Shown here piece after piece: positions 1 to 13,239 of a DNA stretch of 64,000 nt. The position numbers were made by a program, and so were the translations under genes. The stretch is from Tillus elongatus (taxonomy: Eukaryota > Arthropoda > Insecta > Coleoptera > Cleridae). The notes below the pieces were generated by a model, which worked only from the letters and a program-made list of their open reading frames with translations, did not search any database and was not told the origin of the DNA. Numbering within the stretch: the first letter of the stretch is position 1; the number at the start of each line of letters is the position of its first letter. The DNA lies in the NCBI GenBank assembly GCA_964006375.1, contig OZ023269.1, positions 65,406,029 through 65,470,028 of the forward strand, in the 5' to 3' direction.

Positions 1-1662
1 GGAGCAGACATGCTAAATAAGCATAAGTTTGTGTTAGATTATAAAGAAAAAATAATTGAAGTGAGTGACATTAAAATAAAAATGTATTCACAAGTGAAAA
101 ATGAAATTGCCAGTAAGCAAATATTCAATAATAAATATGAATATAATGATTATGAACCGTTTAAAAAACGAGATGATGAGAGTGTGTATGAAGAAATAAA
201 TGTAAGAGAGAATGAGATAGCAGAAATGAAATGTCCACCAGAATATAAATTGGCAATAAAAGAGTTACTAGAAAAACATAAACAATTGATAAAGGATGAA
301 ACTAGATTTGCAAATGAATATACGCATAAATTTGAAGTGCAAGATATACAGAATTTTAAAGCAAAAAACTATCCAATTCCATTTAAATACCGTGAACAAA
401 TAGCCACAGAAATAAATGAAATGCTCAGATTAGGAATAATAGAACATAGTAATACGAGATACATAAATCCGGTAGTAGTAGTTAAGAAAAAAAGCGGGGA
501 ACTTAGAATATGTCTAGATGCGAGAAATGTAAATAAATACTCCGTCCCACAGTACGAAAGCCCATTGGCAATTGATGCGATTTTCGGCAATATAACCCCA
601 GCATCAATATTTACGAAAATAGATTTAAAACATAGCTTTTGGCTCATTACGTTAGAAGAACACTGTAGGAAATATACAGGTTTTTCAATTAATGGTGTTA
701 TATACCAGTTTAAAGTAGTTCCTTTTGGAATTCAGTCTGCATGTAGTGGGCTTGTTAGGGCGGTACATAAAATATTAGATAGGTATGAGAATTTTACGGT
801 ACATTATATAGATGACATATTAATTTTTTCCAAAACAAAGGAAGAACATTATACGCACATCAAAACCATTTTAAATGAATTAGACAGGGCCGGACTGAAA
901 ATTAATGTAAATAAATGCCAGTTTTATCAGAAGGAGGTAAAATTTTTAGGGTATGTTTTGAACAAAGAAGAGTTTATGATGGATGAAGAGAGGGTTGAAG
1001 TCATTAAAAATTTTAAAAGGCCCCATGATTTAAAAACATTGCGGAGTTTCTTGGGAATGATAAATTATTTTAAAAGGTTATTACCAGACATTTCTGAAAA
1101 AACAAGAATACTCACGGAATTGTTAAAGAAAAATCAGACGTGGAAATGGGATGAAGGAAAAGAAGAAAGTTTTTTAGCTATAAAGGAAGAATTCCAACAA
1201 AATTTAAAGGTATTTTATCCGGATTATCAATGGAAATTTATTTTACAAACCGACGGCTCAATGTATAGGTATGCAGGGGTGCTTTTGCAGGAAAGGTACG
1301 ACACCAGAGTTCCCATATGTTTTGTTTCTAGGATGACAAAGGCACACGAGAGAAAATACAGTGTGAGTGAAATGGAGCTGGCCTCCATAATATTTTGTAT
1401 TAAAAAGCTACGTTTCTATTTACTAGGGGGCAAATTTCTTATTGAAACTGATCACTCAGCTCTCACCTCAATATTAGATAATAAATTTGCGAATCAAAGG
1501 GTACATAGATGGGCGATATTATTACAGGAATATGATTATGAAATTAAACATATTCCAGGGAAATTAAATGTAGTAGCCGATGCACTTACTAGAGAAGAAG
1601 GTAAAGGAAAAGATACGAGGAAAATCAAAATAGGGGTAAATGTATTGAGGGAAAGCAGTTGA
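1..1662 (+). CDS. pol: Pol polyprotein, protease end + reverse transcriptase + RNase H (partial)
   Basis: The frame is open from base 1; codons before the first ATG (base 10) read G-A-D and, with the following M-L-N, resemble the end of a retroelement aspartic protease, so the ATG is not a real start. The RT follows, with LDARN, FTKIDLKHSFW, QFKVVPFGIQ and the catalytic YIDD box (D268 and D269 counted from base 10). RNase H follows with Q-T-D-G (D415), S-E-M-E and E-T-D-H-S. It would copy element RNA into DNA. The frame is ended by TGA at 1660-1662 and a second in-frame stop, TAA at 1669-1671, just before the integrase reopens in the same frame. Either the copy is damaged or these stops separate the domains; decay is more likely. 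Confidence 0.85.
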   Translation, partial: GADMLNKHKFVLDYKEKIIEVSDIKIKMYSQVKNEIASKQIFNNKYEYNDYEPFKKRDDESVYEEINVRENEIAEMKCPPEYKLAIKELLEKHKQLIKDETRFANEYTHKFEVQDIQNFKAKNYPIPFKYREQIATEINEMLRLGIIEHSNTRYINPVVVVKKKSGELRICLDARNVNKYSVPQYESPLAIDAIFGNITPASIFTKIDLKHSFWLITLEEHCRKYTGFSINGVIYQFKVVPFGIQSACSGLVRAVHKILDRYENFTVHYIDDILIFSKTKEEHYTHIKTILNELDRAGLKINVNKCQFYQKEVKFLGYVLNKEEFMMDEERVEVIKNFKRPHDLKTLRSFLGMINYFKRLLPDISEKTRILTELLKKNQTWKWDEGKEESFLAIKEEFQQNLKVFYPDYQWKFILQTDGSMYRYAGVLLQERYDTRVPICFVSRMTKAHERKYSVSEMELASIIFCIKKLRFYLLGGKFLIETDHSALTSILDNKFANQRVHRWAILLQEYDYEIKHIPGKLNVVADALTREEGKGKDTRKIKIGVNVLRESS

Positions 1663-1671
1663 GAATTTTAA

Positions 1672-2802
1672 CGACAAGAGATCATATCAGATCAAATAAA
1701 ACTAACATCCAGAGAAAAAAGAGGAACTTGGGTCGAAAATGAAATTATAATAAAGAAAATAAATGAATATGAGCTGTACTGCATAACTAATGAATTGGCA
1801 GCAAAAATTTTAGCAAATTTACATATAGAACACGGGCATATAGGATCAAGGAAACTATGGTTGCTTTTCAGGGAAAATTTTATTAGTAAATCAGATACGA
1901 AAGTAGCGAAAAAAATAACCAGGGAATGCCATGAGTGTCAACTATTGAAAAACAAAAATATAGTTAATAAAAATACCGTAAAAAGCATCGTGGCCAACGA
2001 GACCTTGGAAATAATAGCCATAGATTTTTTGAGCAATTTACTAAAGGGAAAACACGGGTATAAACATATATTAGTAGTAGTATATGTGTTCTCTAAATTT
2101 GTAAAATTATACCCATGCAAGAAAACTAATGCCAAAGAAACAATGAAATCATTAGATAAATATGTAGAAGAAGTGGGGAAATTTAAAGAATGCATATTGG
2201 ACAATGCGACTTACTTCCGGAGTGAGAATTTTCTAAAGTACGCCAGACAAAAGCAAATAAAATTGAATTTTACCAGCATCCGACATCCAGCAGCAAATCC
2301 ATCGGAAAGATACATTACCGAAGTCATTAAGTTTCTAAGACTATTATGTAAAGATGATCACCGAAATTGGGTAGATCAATTAACAAAAAAAATAGAGGAT
2401 TACCTAAACAATAATCCCAATACGAATACCGAGCAATGCCCAATATTCATCCTGAAAGGAACGAGACCACCTCGAAAATGGATAACTGAAGAAAAACATG
2501 CATATGATCAAATTAAAGAAGATCTGAGAAGAAAAATCCGACGAAAAGCAGAAAAATATAAAAGAAGAGAACAACATAGAATTAGAAAAAGGGTGATATT
2601 TAAAAGGGGAGATTTAGTAGTCCTGAAATCATTTAAAAAAGTAGAAGGGGGAAAGGACATATGTCCCAAACTGTTATTTAGAAATGAAGGCCCATATATT
2701 GTAAATAATGAGTTGCCACAAAACAGTTACGAATTAAAAGAAATAGGTAATGATAAGATAAGGGGCATTTTTAATATAGAACACGTGTATAAGTACCACT
2801 AG
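1672..2802 (+). CDS. pol: Pol polyprotein, integrase
   Basis: Same frame as the RT part, reopening after the TAA at 1669. The first ATG-independent open stretch starts at 1672, so there is no independent start codon with good support. An HHCC zinc-binding domain is visible (H-I-E-H-G-H-I-G and C-H-E-C-Q). The core has a DDE triad encoded at 2023 (A-I-D-F), 2200 (L-D-N-A) and 2305 (S-E-R-Y), the last two exactly 35 residues apart as in retroviral-type integrases. A basic region follows and then a GPY/F-like module (G-P-Y-I-V). It ends with a normal TAG at 2800-2802. It would insert the cDNA into host DNA. Function of this copy is doubtful because of the stops upstream. Confidence 0.85.
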   Translation, partial: RQEIISDQIKLTSREKRGTWVENEIIIKKINEYELYCITNELAAKILANLHIEHGHIGSRKLWLLFRENFISKSDTKVAKKITRECHECQLLKNKNIVNKNTVKSIVANETLEIIAIDFLSNLLKGKHGYKHILVVVYVFSKFVKLYPCKKTNAKETMKSLDKYVEEVGKFKECILDNATYFRSENFLKYARQKQIKLNFTSIRHPAANPSERYITEVIKFLRLLCKDDHRNWVDQLTKKIEDYLNNNPNTNTEQCPIFILKGTRPPRKWITEEKHAYDQIKEDLRRKIRRKAEKYKRREQHRIRKRVIFKRGDLVVLKSFKKVEGGKDICPKLLFRNEGPYIVNNELPQNSYELKEIGNDKIRGIFNIEHVYKYH

Positions 2803-2810
2803 CTAAAAAA

Positions 2811-3030
2811 ATACCCTGAGAACAGAAAATATAACAAGTAGGCATTCAAATAACCCGAAGAATATATACCCTGAGTACAGAAAATATAACAAGTAGGCAT
2901 TCAAATAACCCGAAGAATATATACCCTGAGTACAGAAAATAAAACAAGTAGGCATTCAAATAACCCGAAGAATATATACCCTGAGTACAGAAAATATAAC
3001 AAGTAGGCATTTAAATAACCCGAAGAAATA
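2811..3030 (+). repeat. Tandem repeat, four copies of 55 bp
   Basis: ATACCCTGAG recurs at 2811, 2866, 2921 and 2976, an exact 55-bp period. The copies differ by single bases. The array starts 9 bases after the integrase stop of element E. Confidence 0.95.
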
Positions 3031-3902
3031 CGAATCAGAGAAGCGAAATTTCATAAAAAAATTTAAGTGATAATAAATAAGGAGCAATGCTCGAATTAGA
3101 TGCAGTTATTGGATAAGTCAATTAATATAATCATAATTCAAAGGTAGAAAGGGGGAAATAAGTTAAAATAAAATAGAAAATTATTATTATTATTATTGAG
3201 TAATAGGAAACATGGAATAAGTAGACGAGAAAAATATGTAAAAGGTCTAAAAGACAGAAACCGGTTAAAGTACCGAGAAATAATTATAATTAGCAAAAAG
3301 ATAGAATATATAAGGGTCGGATTGATAGGAAAGAATTTGTATAGATGGTGTAGCGATAAGATTGAAATATGAAAAAGGTGAAGTAAAATGATTAACGATA
3401 CAAAGATATCGGTCATTTAAAATGAAGTATAGTATATGGGCGATCCCAAAGAGATCGGTCCCGAATTATTGAAGTATATATGTGAATAGAATATTGAAAA
3501 GAATATTGAAAGTATATAGAATGAATAATGAAAGTATAATATGATGCAAGTAATAATGAAATATGTATAGGGGGTAGGTGAAAAGTCAGAAGTAGGGAGA
3601 CCGTATATGTTATGTAGAAAAGATAAATTATTAGAAGTTGATAAATAATAGAAGTATTACATAGTCCTATTCCATGGTAGTATAAAGATATGATAATTTA
3701 GCATAATGAAATAAGATTGAAAGGAAAGATACCCCATAAAAATATGACAAATAAAAATACCAGTAACTGTCATTTTTTTTTTTTGAAATAAATTCTGAGG
3801 GAAGTTTGAATAAATCGAAATAACCAGGGGATGGCATAAATTTAGACCATATAGAACAATCAATTGATTTGCCAAAAGAAAGAAATATATAAAAGCAATT
3901 GG
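3031..3902. other. A-rich untranslated region of element E
   Basis: No ORF with recognisable content. It holds a first purine-rich stretch at 3141-3159 (TAGAAAGGGGGAAA type) and short AATATTGAA/AGTATA repetitions near 3480-3560. Confidence 0.5.
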
Positions 3903-4125
3903 TGTGCCATAAAAGGCGGTGTTGAATAAAATAAAATGTTTTAATTATTAAAGTGTCATACAAGTCGATTATGAATTAAATTTAAGAGTTTTAATATTAG
4001 AATGTCATGAAAGGCAATTTTAAATAAAATAAAGGGTTGTAATGATTGAAATGTCATAAAAGTCGATTTAGAATAAAATAAAATTTTGGAATGTCAAAAA
4101 AGGCGATTTTGAACAAAATATTTTA
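3903..4125 (+). repeat. Degenerate tandem repeat, five copies of about 49 bp
   Basis: A unit of the form TGTCATAAAAGTCGATTT...AATAAAAT starts at 3903, 3954, 4003, 4052 and 4092. The copies are diverged and the last is shortened. Confidence 0.8.
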
Positions 4126-4173
4126 GTCAATGAATAAAGATGATCTGACTAGCAAACAGTATCCAGACTCACT

Positions 4174-4189
4174 TTTAGAAAGGGGGAAT
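4174..4189 (+). promoter_or_regulatory. Polypurine tract of element E
   Basis: TTAGAAAGGGGGAAT lies directly before the TG that begins the proposed 3' LTR. This is the usual place for the plus-strand primer of reverse transcription. A similar purine run at 3145 is not followed by an LTR-like start. Confidence 0.6.
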
Positions 4190-4842
4190 TGCTATAGATA
4201 GGAAATGATAGGAAAGATTACGAAATTTTAATGGGAAAACGGGAAATTTATGCATCCTAGTAAATATAAAATAAATGTATACACACTAATGTAGCAATGA
4301 AAGAGTTTTGGCAGGAGATGTCAACGCCCGACATGAATGTCAGTGACCCATGTAGCAACCCTCGATGTTAAGTTACATTCGAGTAATAAAAAATTATATT
4401 ATATACTAGAAATATCCGTAAAGAAACCAAGAACAATGCTTCAGTTTTGTAGGGAGAATGAGATTGTAGATAATAAATGCAGTTCTGTTGATTTTATTGT
4501 ATGTAAAAAATAGATATGACCAAGCTAGCTAAAGACTCAATGTAGTAAAAGAGCGGAGGTCATTTGTAAAAAAACAAAAGTTTGTGGAGTATTAAGGTAA
4601 TGTGCGCGTAAGAAAAAAACGTAAAAAGACACTAAAGGTTTGACGGAAAACTCAAACACAGGTGGTGTGACGAACAATAGCGTTTTTTCACCTGTAAGAG
4701 AGTTAATAAAAGCAACGGTCCGAGAGGGTCCGGGGTCTTTTCCATCCAGTGAATTCATCAGCATCACTTTACCAGACCAGGTGATCATCGTCATAATTAT
4801 GTAAGTTGACATAAGAGATTCCAGAGTGCATCGAAGGGAGAG

Positions 4843-4849
4843 TATAAAA
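4843..4849 (+). promoter_or_regulatory. TATA box in the LTR of element E
   Basis: TATAAAA within AGTATAAAACACC, about 650 bases into the LTR. Transcription would be expected to begin about 30 bases further on, near 4875. Confidence 0.5.
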
Positions 4850-5224
4850 CACCTCCAGAGTGCTACGACTATGGAATAAATATATCAATATGTTAACGAA
4901 GTAAATCCGTTAATAATCAATAAATGGACAGTAAATTATGGCATGGACAAATTAGAAAGATAATAATAATTAATCAAGGGCCGCATTAATGGAAGAACAA
5001 TAAATAATCCAATGGAAAATATGTCAGTAAGTGTTACCTTTTCCTAAATTGACCAGTGCGGGTTGAATTTCACCATTTTAACAGCACCAATCAAATATTT
5101 TTGTGCTAATAAATTTCAAAAACAAAAATTTTGTTTGAAATAAACGGAAAGAGAATTGTCAATGTATATTGATTATGTAGTAGCCATGTTTAATTAATTG
5201 TGTAATTAGTTATAATGTTACCAG

Positions 5225-5426
5225 AATGTTTTAATAGGATTTTTCAAGATATATTTATGTAAAGAATGTTTTAAAATATCTCTTTGTATTTAACGAGTGT
5301 CATATCGGCACAGTTAAATGTTTTAATAGGATTTTTCAATTTATGTTTATGTAATGAATGCTTTAAACGTTTCTGTTTGTATTTAATGTGTGTCAAATAG
5401 ACACCGTAAAATTGGTGTAATGAATT
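5225..5426 (+). repeat. Direct repeat, two copies of about 102 bp
   Basis: AATGTTTTAATAGGATTTTT starts at 5225 and again at 5327. The copies lie inside the LTR of element E and have diverged, differing mainly after base 25 of the unit. Confidence 0.75.
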
Positions 5427-5706
5427 AAATGGAATGTATAACAGATTGTAATTAACGGAAGTATTGTTTTTGGTTGATAATTAATCAGCAAAATTGTTGT
5501 ATAGCCATCTGTGCAGAGCGAAATTAATTTTTGAGCAAGTGAAAATCAATAAATGAATTTAAATAACACATATTAGTGAATTTTAATTAGTAGAAGCTAG
5601 CTGTAATTATAAGGAACCCAACCTGATGATTAAGACATATGTTCTCAGCTCTAAAATAAATGTTTGCAGGTATATACTACCCATAAAGTAAAGTAGAATA
5701 CCATAG

Positions 5707-5810
<104 letters not shown>

Positions 5811-7648
5811 TGTGAGATGTCCCCGCTCTTGGACATGCTGTACATTATAATTTTTATTATCAATACAATCAATTCCCCGTCTACATGTGTCGATGCTAGA
5901 ACTCTAAGAAAACAATATACGGTTAAGTTGTAAAAATAGATTATGTGGCATTTCCACCGTATTGTTCACATAGACTAAAGGGTTAACTTCGCAGACCTGC
6001 CTTGAAATTAATGAAATAGCAATGTATGTGTACCTTCTGTTACCAACATCTAACGTCAGATAAGGTAACCTAGCCTGACAAAATGTTAGAAGCGTGGTGT
6101 GTTCTGCAAGGTCTGGTTTTTGTCTATTGAGTGATAAAAAATATCATATCACCCAAAAAACATGCACTAGGGACGCCTTTAAAGGGTTTAATAAGTAAAT
6201 TAATATCTTAATGGTCACTCAGCTAAGATGAGATGCAGTTCTCACGGCTAGATGCTTGAGATTATCATTGTTGTGTTAAGGGGAAGATAGAGGGTTGAAC
6301 TCGATGGTCGCGAGGGTGATTAAATACGTTATATGTTTCTCTTAACTGCAATGTATGCGAGAGAAAGAATGTTTTGATAAACAGACTGTGTAATAATTAC
6401 ATGAATAACTTGGGGAACCATAACGTACTTGTACTTCATGTTGCAATTGGCTAATGTAAACCCGGTCAATTGCGTAGGTTAGACAGGAGACAGCTGATTT
6501 AAAGAACAAGTTCTATTGTTTAAGGTCATATTTAGTATTAATTTACCGCTAAAGTAAAGCAGAGTTCATGAGTCGCTTGGGTAAACCTTTATTCAAGAGA
6601 AAGCACATTAAATCTTTGTTGTAAAATAAAAATAAATAGGTGGGCTGTATTCTTTGTTTTAAGTATGCCTACAGCAATTAGAAACGGCGTGACATAATTT
6701 TAAATGATATGAAGCACTTTGTTGTAAGTTTGTGCAGCTTGCAACCTGTGATGAGCACTAATAAGCACAATTTGGAGAGCCAGATTCATCACGACACCGT
6801 GTTATACTCGACCATTGCTTCGCTGACGAAGTCAGCCTTACCATTACCGAATAAAAATTAATGCATTGAGTTTATTCATACAAGTAATTAAAGTTAGGCT
6901 TCGGTCATTGAATGAAAAGGTAAGGTAATCTGTTTTCTGTACAAGTAAGTGAAACATAGGCGTCGCCTCGCTGATAAGCTAGATTTACTATCGTTGGAGT
7001 AAGTTTAATATACTTATTCGTGTGAGTAAATAAAAATTGTGCACGTGTTGTTTAAAAAGAAAATAAGTAAGGATGAAGAGAATAGGTAGTGATAGGGAAA
7101 TGTGTAATATTTCGGGTAACGTGGCTGTACTGAATAATTTATAAAAATATGTATTGTTTTTCTATGGTCGTGTAAAGAAAATAATATCAATCTAATTATT
7201 TTTCACCCTATATTGTTGATGAAAAGAAAACTTATTAAATGGTACAGCAGGTGGAAATGCCTCATGAAATGAATACTAGCAACTATATTTGTACATATAT
7301 TTTAATATGTAAAATGCACTTATTCCTGATATTATAGTTCCCTGATTATGATCATGTTGAAATACTGTAATTTGTAATTAATGTAAGTAGGACATGAAAT
7401 GATTTTTTTGTGTAAATTTGTAAGTTATTAGAATATTTCGTTAAATATAATGCAATTGTTGTCAGGCTAACTTTATGCGAATGTAGAATTAATAAGGAGA
7501 CATGGTATAGGCGAAGTCATATAGAATACACGGCAATATAAACCTACTGTCGTTTTCAGCGTTGCGATATGCAACGTCTGAGCCGCGGGACTTTCGCCCC
7601 AATTAACCGGTGTTCGCGTCTCTAGCATTGAGAAGGGGTATCAGCATC

Positions 7649-7687
7649 ATATAAAAGCAAGGGCATTTCGTATAGAAAGATCAGACA
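7649..7687 (+). promoter_or_regulatory. Core promoter in repeat X copy 1
   Basis: CATATAAAAGC is followed about 30 bases later by GATCAGAC, an arthropod-type initiator. The same pair at the same spacing is kept in X copy 2 near 13101-13136. Confidence 0.6.
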
Positions 7688-7769
7688 CAGTCTCCCTATT
7701 CTAGCTCGCTACATCTGTATCAAATTCGCGCTCATTGCCACCCCGTTCTCTTACTAGTCGTCATTACAC

Positions 7770-8138
7770 TGCCTTTGTGAAAAAGTGGTTGTTTCTACAT
7801 TTCCTACGTCTGACCACACTAGGTCCATGGTGCGTAGAATCCACAATTTTGCAAGTAAGCATTTATTACTGAACCCGCTCTCTTATTTACTTTATTTTAC
7901 TGCCAGGTGAAAAACACCAAATCTTAACATTTGTCGCCCTCAAATTTCCCTTGCGAAAGAGTGGTTGTTTCCACATTTCCTACGTCTGACCACACCAGGT
8001 CCGTGGTGTCGTGGAGTCCACAATTTTGCAAGTAAGCATTTGTTACTGAAGCCGCTCTCTTATTTCCTCTGGTTTACTGCCAGGTGAAAAACACCAGGTC
8101 TTAACATTTGTCGTCCTCACATTGCCCTTGTGAAAAGT
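7770..8138 (+). repeat. Tandem repeat of 176 bp, two copies and a partial third
   Basis: GTGGTTGTTT starts at 7785 and 7961. Each unit holds TTTTGCAAGTAAGCATTT, which looks like a splice donor (GTAAGC), and a third unit begins at about 8121 with CCCTTGTGAAAAG. Confidence 0.85.
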
Positions 8139-8289
8139 GACCGGTGTGATTTTAGCGGCCAAATGTCCAGCAGCCGATTCACGAAGACAACCGAACGTTT
8201 TACAGGACCGTAACAGGGATGACGCGCAAGATACATTATACGTTTTTTTTTACACAATATCAAAAATGCATGTGGAAACAAATTAAAAT

Positions 8290-9905
8290 CTAGCAGGGTT
8301 ATCAATACTTCTATATAATGCTGGCAACAAATGTACCCACGATCATTCACACCCGCATGAGAAAGGGCGTATTGGTAGATATTTCACTTTTTATTACGAA
8401 ACCTGTACATACTAACAGATTAAAACTTGGCAAGGCTATTGACAATGTTAAAAGCTATCATAAAAATACAGCGCCTAGCACTCGCAAGCCGTACAAGAGA
8501 TGGGAGGGGAGTACACCATGAAAGTTATTTATATTTTTATTTCAAAAACTATATATACTAACAGATTAAGACTAAGCGTGGTTATTGCTCCTATAAAATG
8601 CTATCAAAAAAATATAGCCCCAAACACTCACAAGCCGTAGGAGAGATGGGAGGGGAGTAAATCTCGACAGATAATTAAATGTTTATTTGAAAAACTATAC
8701 ATACTAAACAGATTAAGACTAAGCGGGGTTATTGCTCCTATAATATGCTATGAAAAAAATATATCCACAAACACTCGCAAGCCGTAGGAGGGGTGGGAGA
8801 GGAGGAAATCTTTAAATATAATTAAATTTTTATTTCAAAAACTGTACATACTAACAGTTTAAGACTGAGCGGGGTTATTGCTCCTATAATATTCTATGGA
8901 AAAAATATAGCCCCAAACACTCGCAAGCCGTAGAAGAGGTGGGAGGGGAGTAAATCTTGACAGATAATTAAATTTTTATTTCAAAAACTGTACATACTAA
9001 CAGATTAAGACTAAGCTTGGTTATTGTTCCTATAATATGCTATGAAAAAAATATAGCCCCAAGCACTCGCAAGCCGTAGGAGAGATGGAAGGGAAGAAAA
9101 TGTTGACGGCAGGGAGGTACACTTTTATTTCAAAAACTATTGTTTGTCTATCTTTCAACATTTTTATAGTGAAACTGCGAGCGGTTTTACCTTTATTTTG
9201 CTGTACTAAGAAGTTTTAACATGAAATAAAAAATTTCCTTAGTAAAATTAAAAAAAAAAATGTCAAGGGGAGTGACTGGGATTCGATACTAGGACCAAGA
9301 CTATTTATTAAAATTTTTCAATCTTGCCAGATAATTAAATTTTTATTTCAAAAACTATACATACTAACAGATTAAGACTAAGCGTGGTTATTGCTCATAT
9401 AATATGCTATCAAAAAATATATATCCCCAAACACTCGCAAGCCGTAGGAGTGATGAAAGGGGAGGATATCTTTAAATATAATTAAATTTTTATTTCAAAA
9501 ACTGTACATACTAACAGTTTAAGACTAAGCTTGGTTATTGTTGCTATAATATGCTATGAAAAAAATATAGCCCCAAGCACTCGCAAGCCGTAGGAGAAAT
9601 GGAAGGGGAGAAAATGTTGACGGCAGGGAAGTACAATTTTATTTCAAAAACTATTGTTTGTCTATCTTTCAACAATTTTTATAGTGAAACTGCGAGCGGT
9701 TTCGCCTTTATTTTGCTGCACTAAGAAGTTTTAACATGAAATAAAAAATTTCCTTAGTAACATTTAAAAAAAAAGATGTCAAGGGGACTGACTGGGATTC
9801 GATACTAGAACCAAGACTTTTTATTAAAATTTTTCAATCTTGCCAGATAATTAAATGTTTATTTGAAAAACTGTACATACTAACAGATTAAGACTAAGCG
9901 TGGTT
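8290..9905 (+). repeat. Satellite of about 147 bp with a larger interspersed unit
   Basis: The motif ACTAACAG recurs at 8411, 8567, 8703 (as ACTAAACAG), 8850, 8996, 9363, 9510 and 9879. Spacings are 136-156 bases except two of 367 and 369, where the same block of about 220 bases (near 9121-9340 and 9640-9860) is added. Each unit has ...CACTCGCAAGCCGTAGGAG... and AT-rich spacers. No coding potential. Confidence 0.85.
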
Positions 9906-11322
<1,417 letters not shown>

Positions 11323-13098
11323 AGACGTTCCCGCTCATGGACGTACTGTACATTATATTTTTTATCATTAATACAATTAATTCTCCGTCTACAGGTGTCG
11401 ATGCTAGAATTTAAGTAATTAATAAGTACCTGTAAGTTGCAATTATGTTTTATGTGGTATTTCCATCACGGCAGAGTGTAATTAAGATTCGGGGTCGGCT
11501 TCACGGGTTTGCTTGTAATTAAATGTAGTTTTTGTGTGTCTGTTTTATGTTTTTAAAAAAAAGCTTGAAGATAAGCTTGCTGAACTATATCATACGCAGT
11601 AAAAGTGATGTTTTAATAATCATGTGCAGTGAAACTGACAACAAAAATCGATTTCGTTTAGGGTTATTATGTTGTTTGTGTTCAAGTAGGCTATAAATAA
11701 AGGGAGATCTCACCGTTATACACCCTCTAAGAGAACACAGATAAAATAATGTCATTCTCTAAAAGCAACCTGTTGACACATTTAGCACTGCATGTGGTCT
11801 ACATAATAAATTGAATAGGGTCATGTTGGCCTGGCGACTGGGGCTGAGATAAGAGAACTTCTTGCATTGGAAATATGTCTCATTTAAAATACGTAATAAA
11901 AATAATAATTTCACAATAGCCGGTAAAGTCATAACGTACTGAATACTGCCAATAAGTAATGTACGAACGTGCGCCCTGTCGTCAGGTGCCACGCATCTGT
12001 CACTTCACTTATATAGGTGTTGTCTTTAAGAGCAAACTCTGTTGTTTTAGGACAATGTTAACATGCAATTTATCGATATAAAGAAAGCACACATAAATAT
12101 TTTATGATAGATGCACTGTATTCTTTGGAGTATGCTTGCAGTAATTAGAAGCGGTTTGGCAGAATTTTAAATGTTATAAATTTGTGCAGATTGGAACCTG
12201 TGATGAACACTAATAAGTACAATTTGGAGAACCTGATTCATCACAATACAGTTTTATACCTGACAACCGTTTCGCTAACGAAATCAGCTATACCATTACT
12301 GGATAAATATAATGTACCTGTACACAAGTAATTAAAAGTCAGGCATCGGACATTAAATAAAAAGTCAATATGCTATGTTTGTTCGTACAAGTAGGTAGGT
12401 TTTGTCACTCTAATAGACTAGCTTTATTATCGCTTAATTGAATTTGATATACTTGTTCATGCAAGGAATCAAAGTCATACTTGTGTCGGTTAATTAAAAT
12501 AAAAAATATATTGTTGTCGCTAACGACAATATGTGCAATTTTTCTGCATTGCTCAGGCGCGTGTGGAAATTATATAAATTAGTTCTTTTTATAGTCGGCG
12601 AACTTAGTGATAGGGCCGGTGGAAATGCTTCATAAAGTAAATATTTGCCACTATATCTGTAGGTCTATTTTAACAGGTAGCTTGAAATTATCCCTGATAC
12701 TATGCTTCATGAAATGAATAATGGTCACTATATTTTGTAAATATATTCTGACAGATAAATTGAACTTTTCACTCATACACTAGTTGTCTCATGTTGATTA
12801 TGTAGAAAATTGTAATTGGTAATGAGAGTAAGTACCTTTGTAGGACATGAAGTAATTTTTGTGTAAGTTCTTAGAATATTTCGTTAAATATTATGCAATT
12901 GTTGTGGGTCTAACTGAAAATAGCAAGTCAATAGAGAAACTTTGTATAAGCGGGAGCGTGCAGAATGCACGGGAATATAGGCCTAATATCATCATAAAGC
13001 GTGGCTATGCATAACGTATGTTATATTGAGAGCAGGGGGGACCTCGCCGTAATGTGACCAACCTCAGCGTCGCGTAAACAAGGAAGGAGTGACTGAAT

Positions 13099-13136
13099 TA
13101 TATAAAACCAGCGTGTTTCGTTTGGGAGTCAGACGG
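13099..13136 (+). promoter_or_regulatory. Core promoter in repeat X copy 2
   Basis: TATATAAAACC is followed about 27 bases later by GTCAGACGG, an initiator-like site. The matching pair occurs in copy 1. Confidence 0.6.
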
Positions 13137-13239
13137 AGTTTGCCAGCCTTACCTCGCCTCAAATTTCTGATCAGGCATTCATTCCCGGCTCCGTCTCGTT
13201 ACTTCTACTCATTATCGGCCACATATAGTATTTTTTCAC

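Larger units (their letters stand above)
5811..8140 (+). repeat. Dispersed repeat X, copy 1
   Basis: Begins TGTGAGATGTCCCCGCTC directly after an (AT)n tract. Copy 2 (from 11321) begins TGAGACGTTCCCGCTC, also directly after one. Similar segments follow in the same order: compare 6720-6830 with 12180-12260, and 7370-7480 with 12800-12920. Both end in a core promoter and a tandem cassette array. No ORF is present. The TG start and promoter suggest an LTR or the 5' part of an LTR element, but no paired LTR or coding region was found. Confidence 0.7.
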
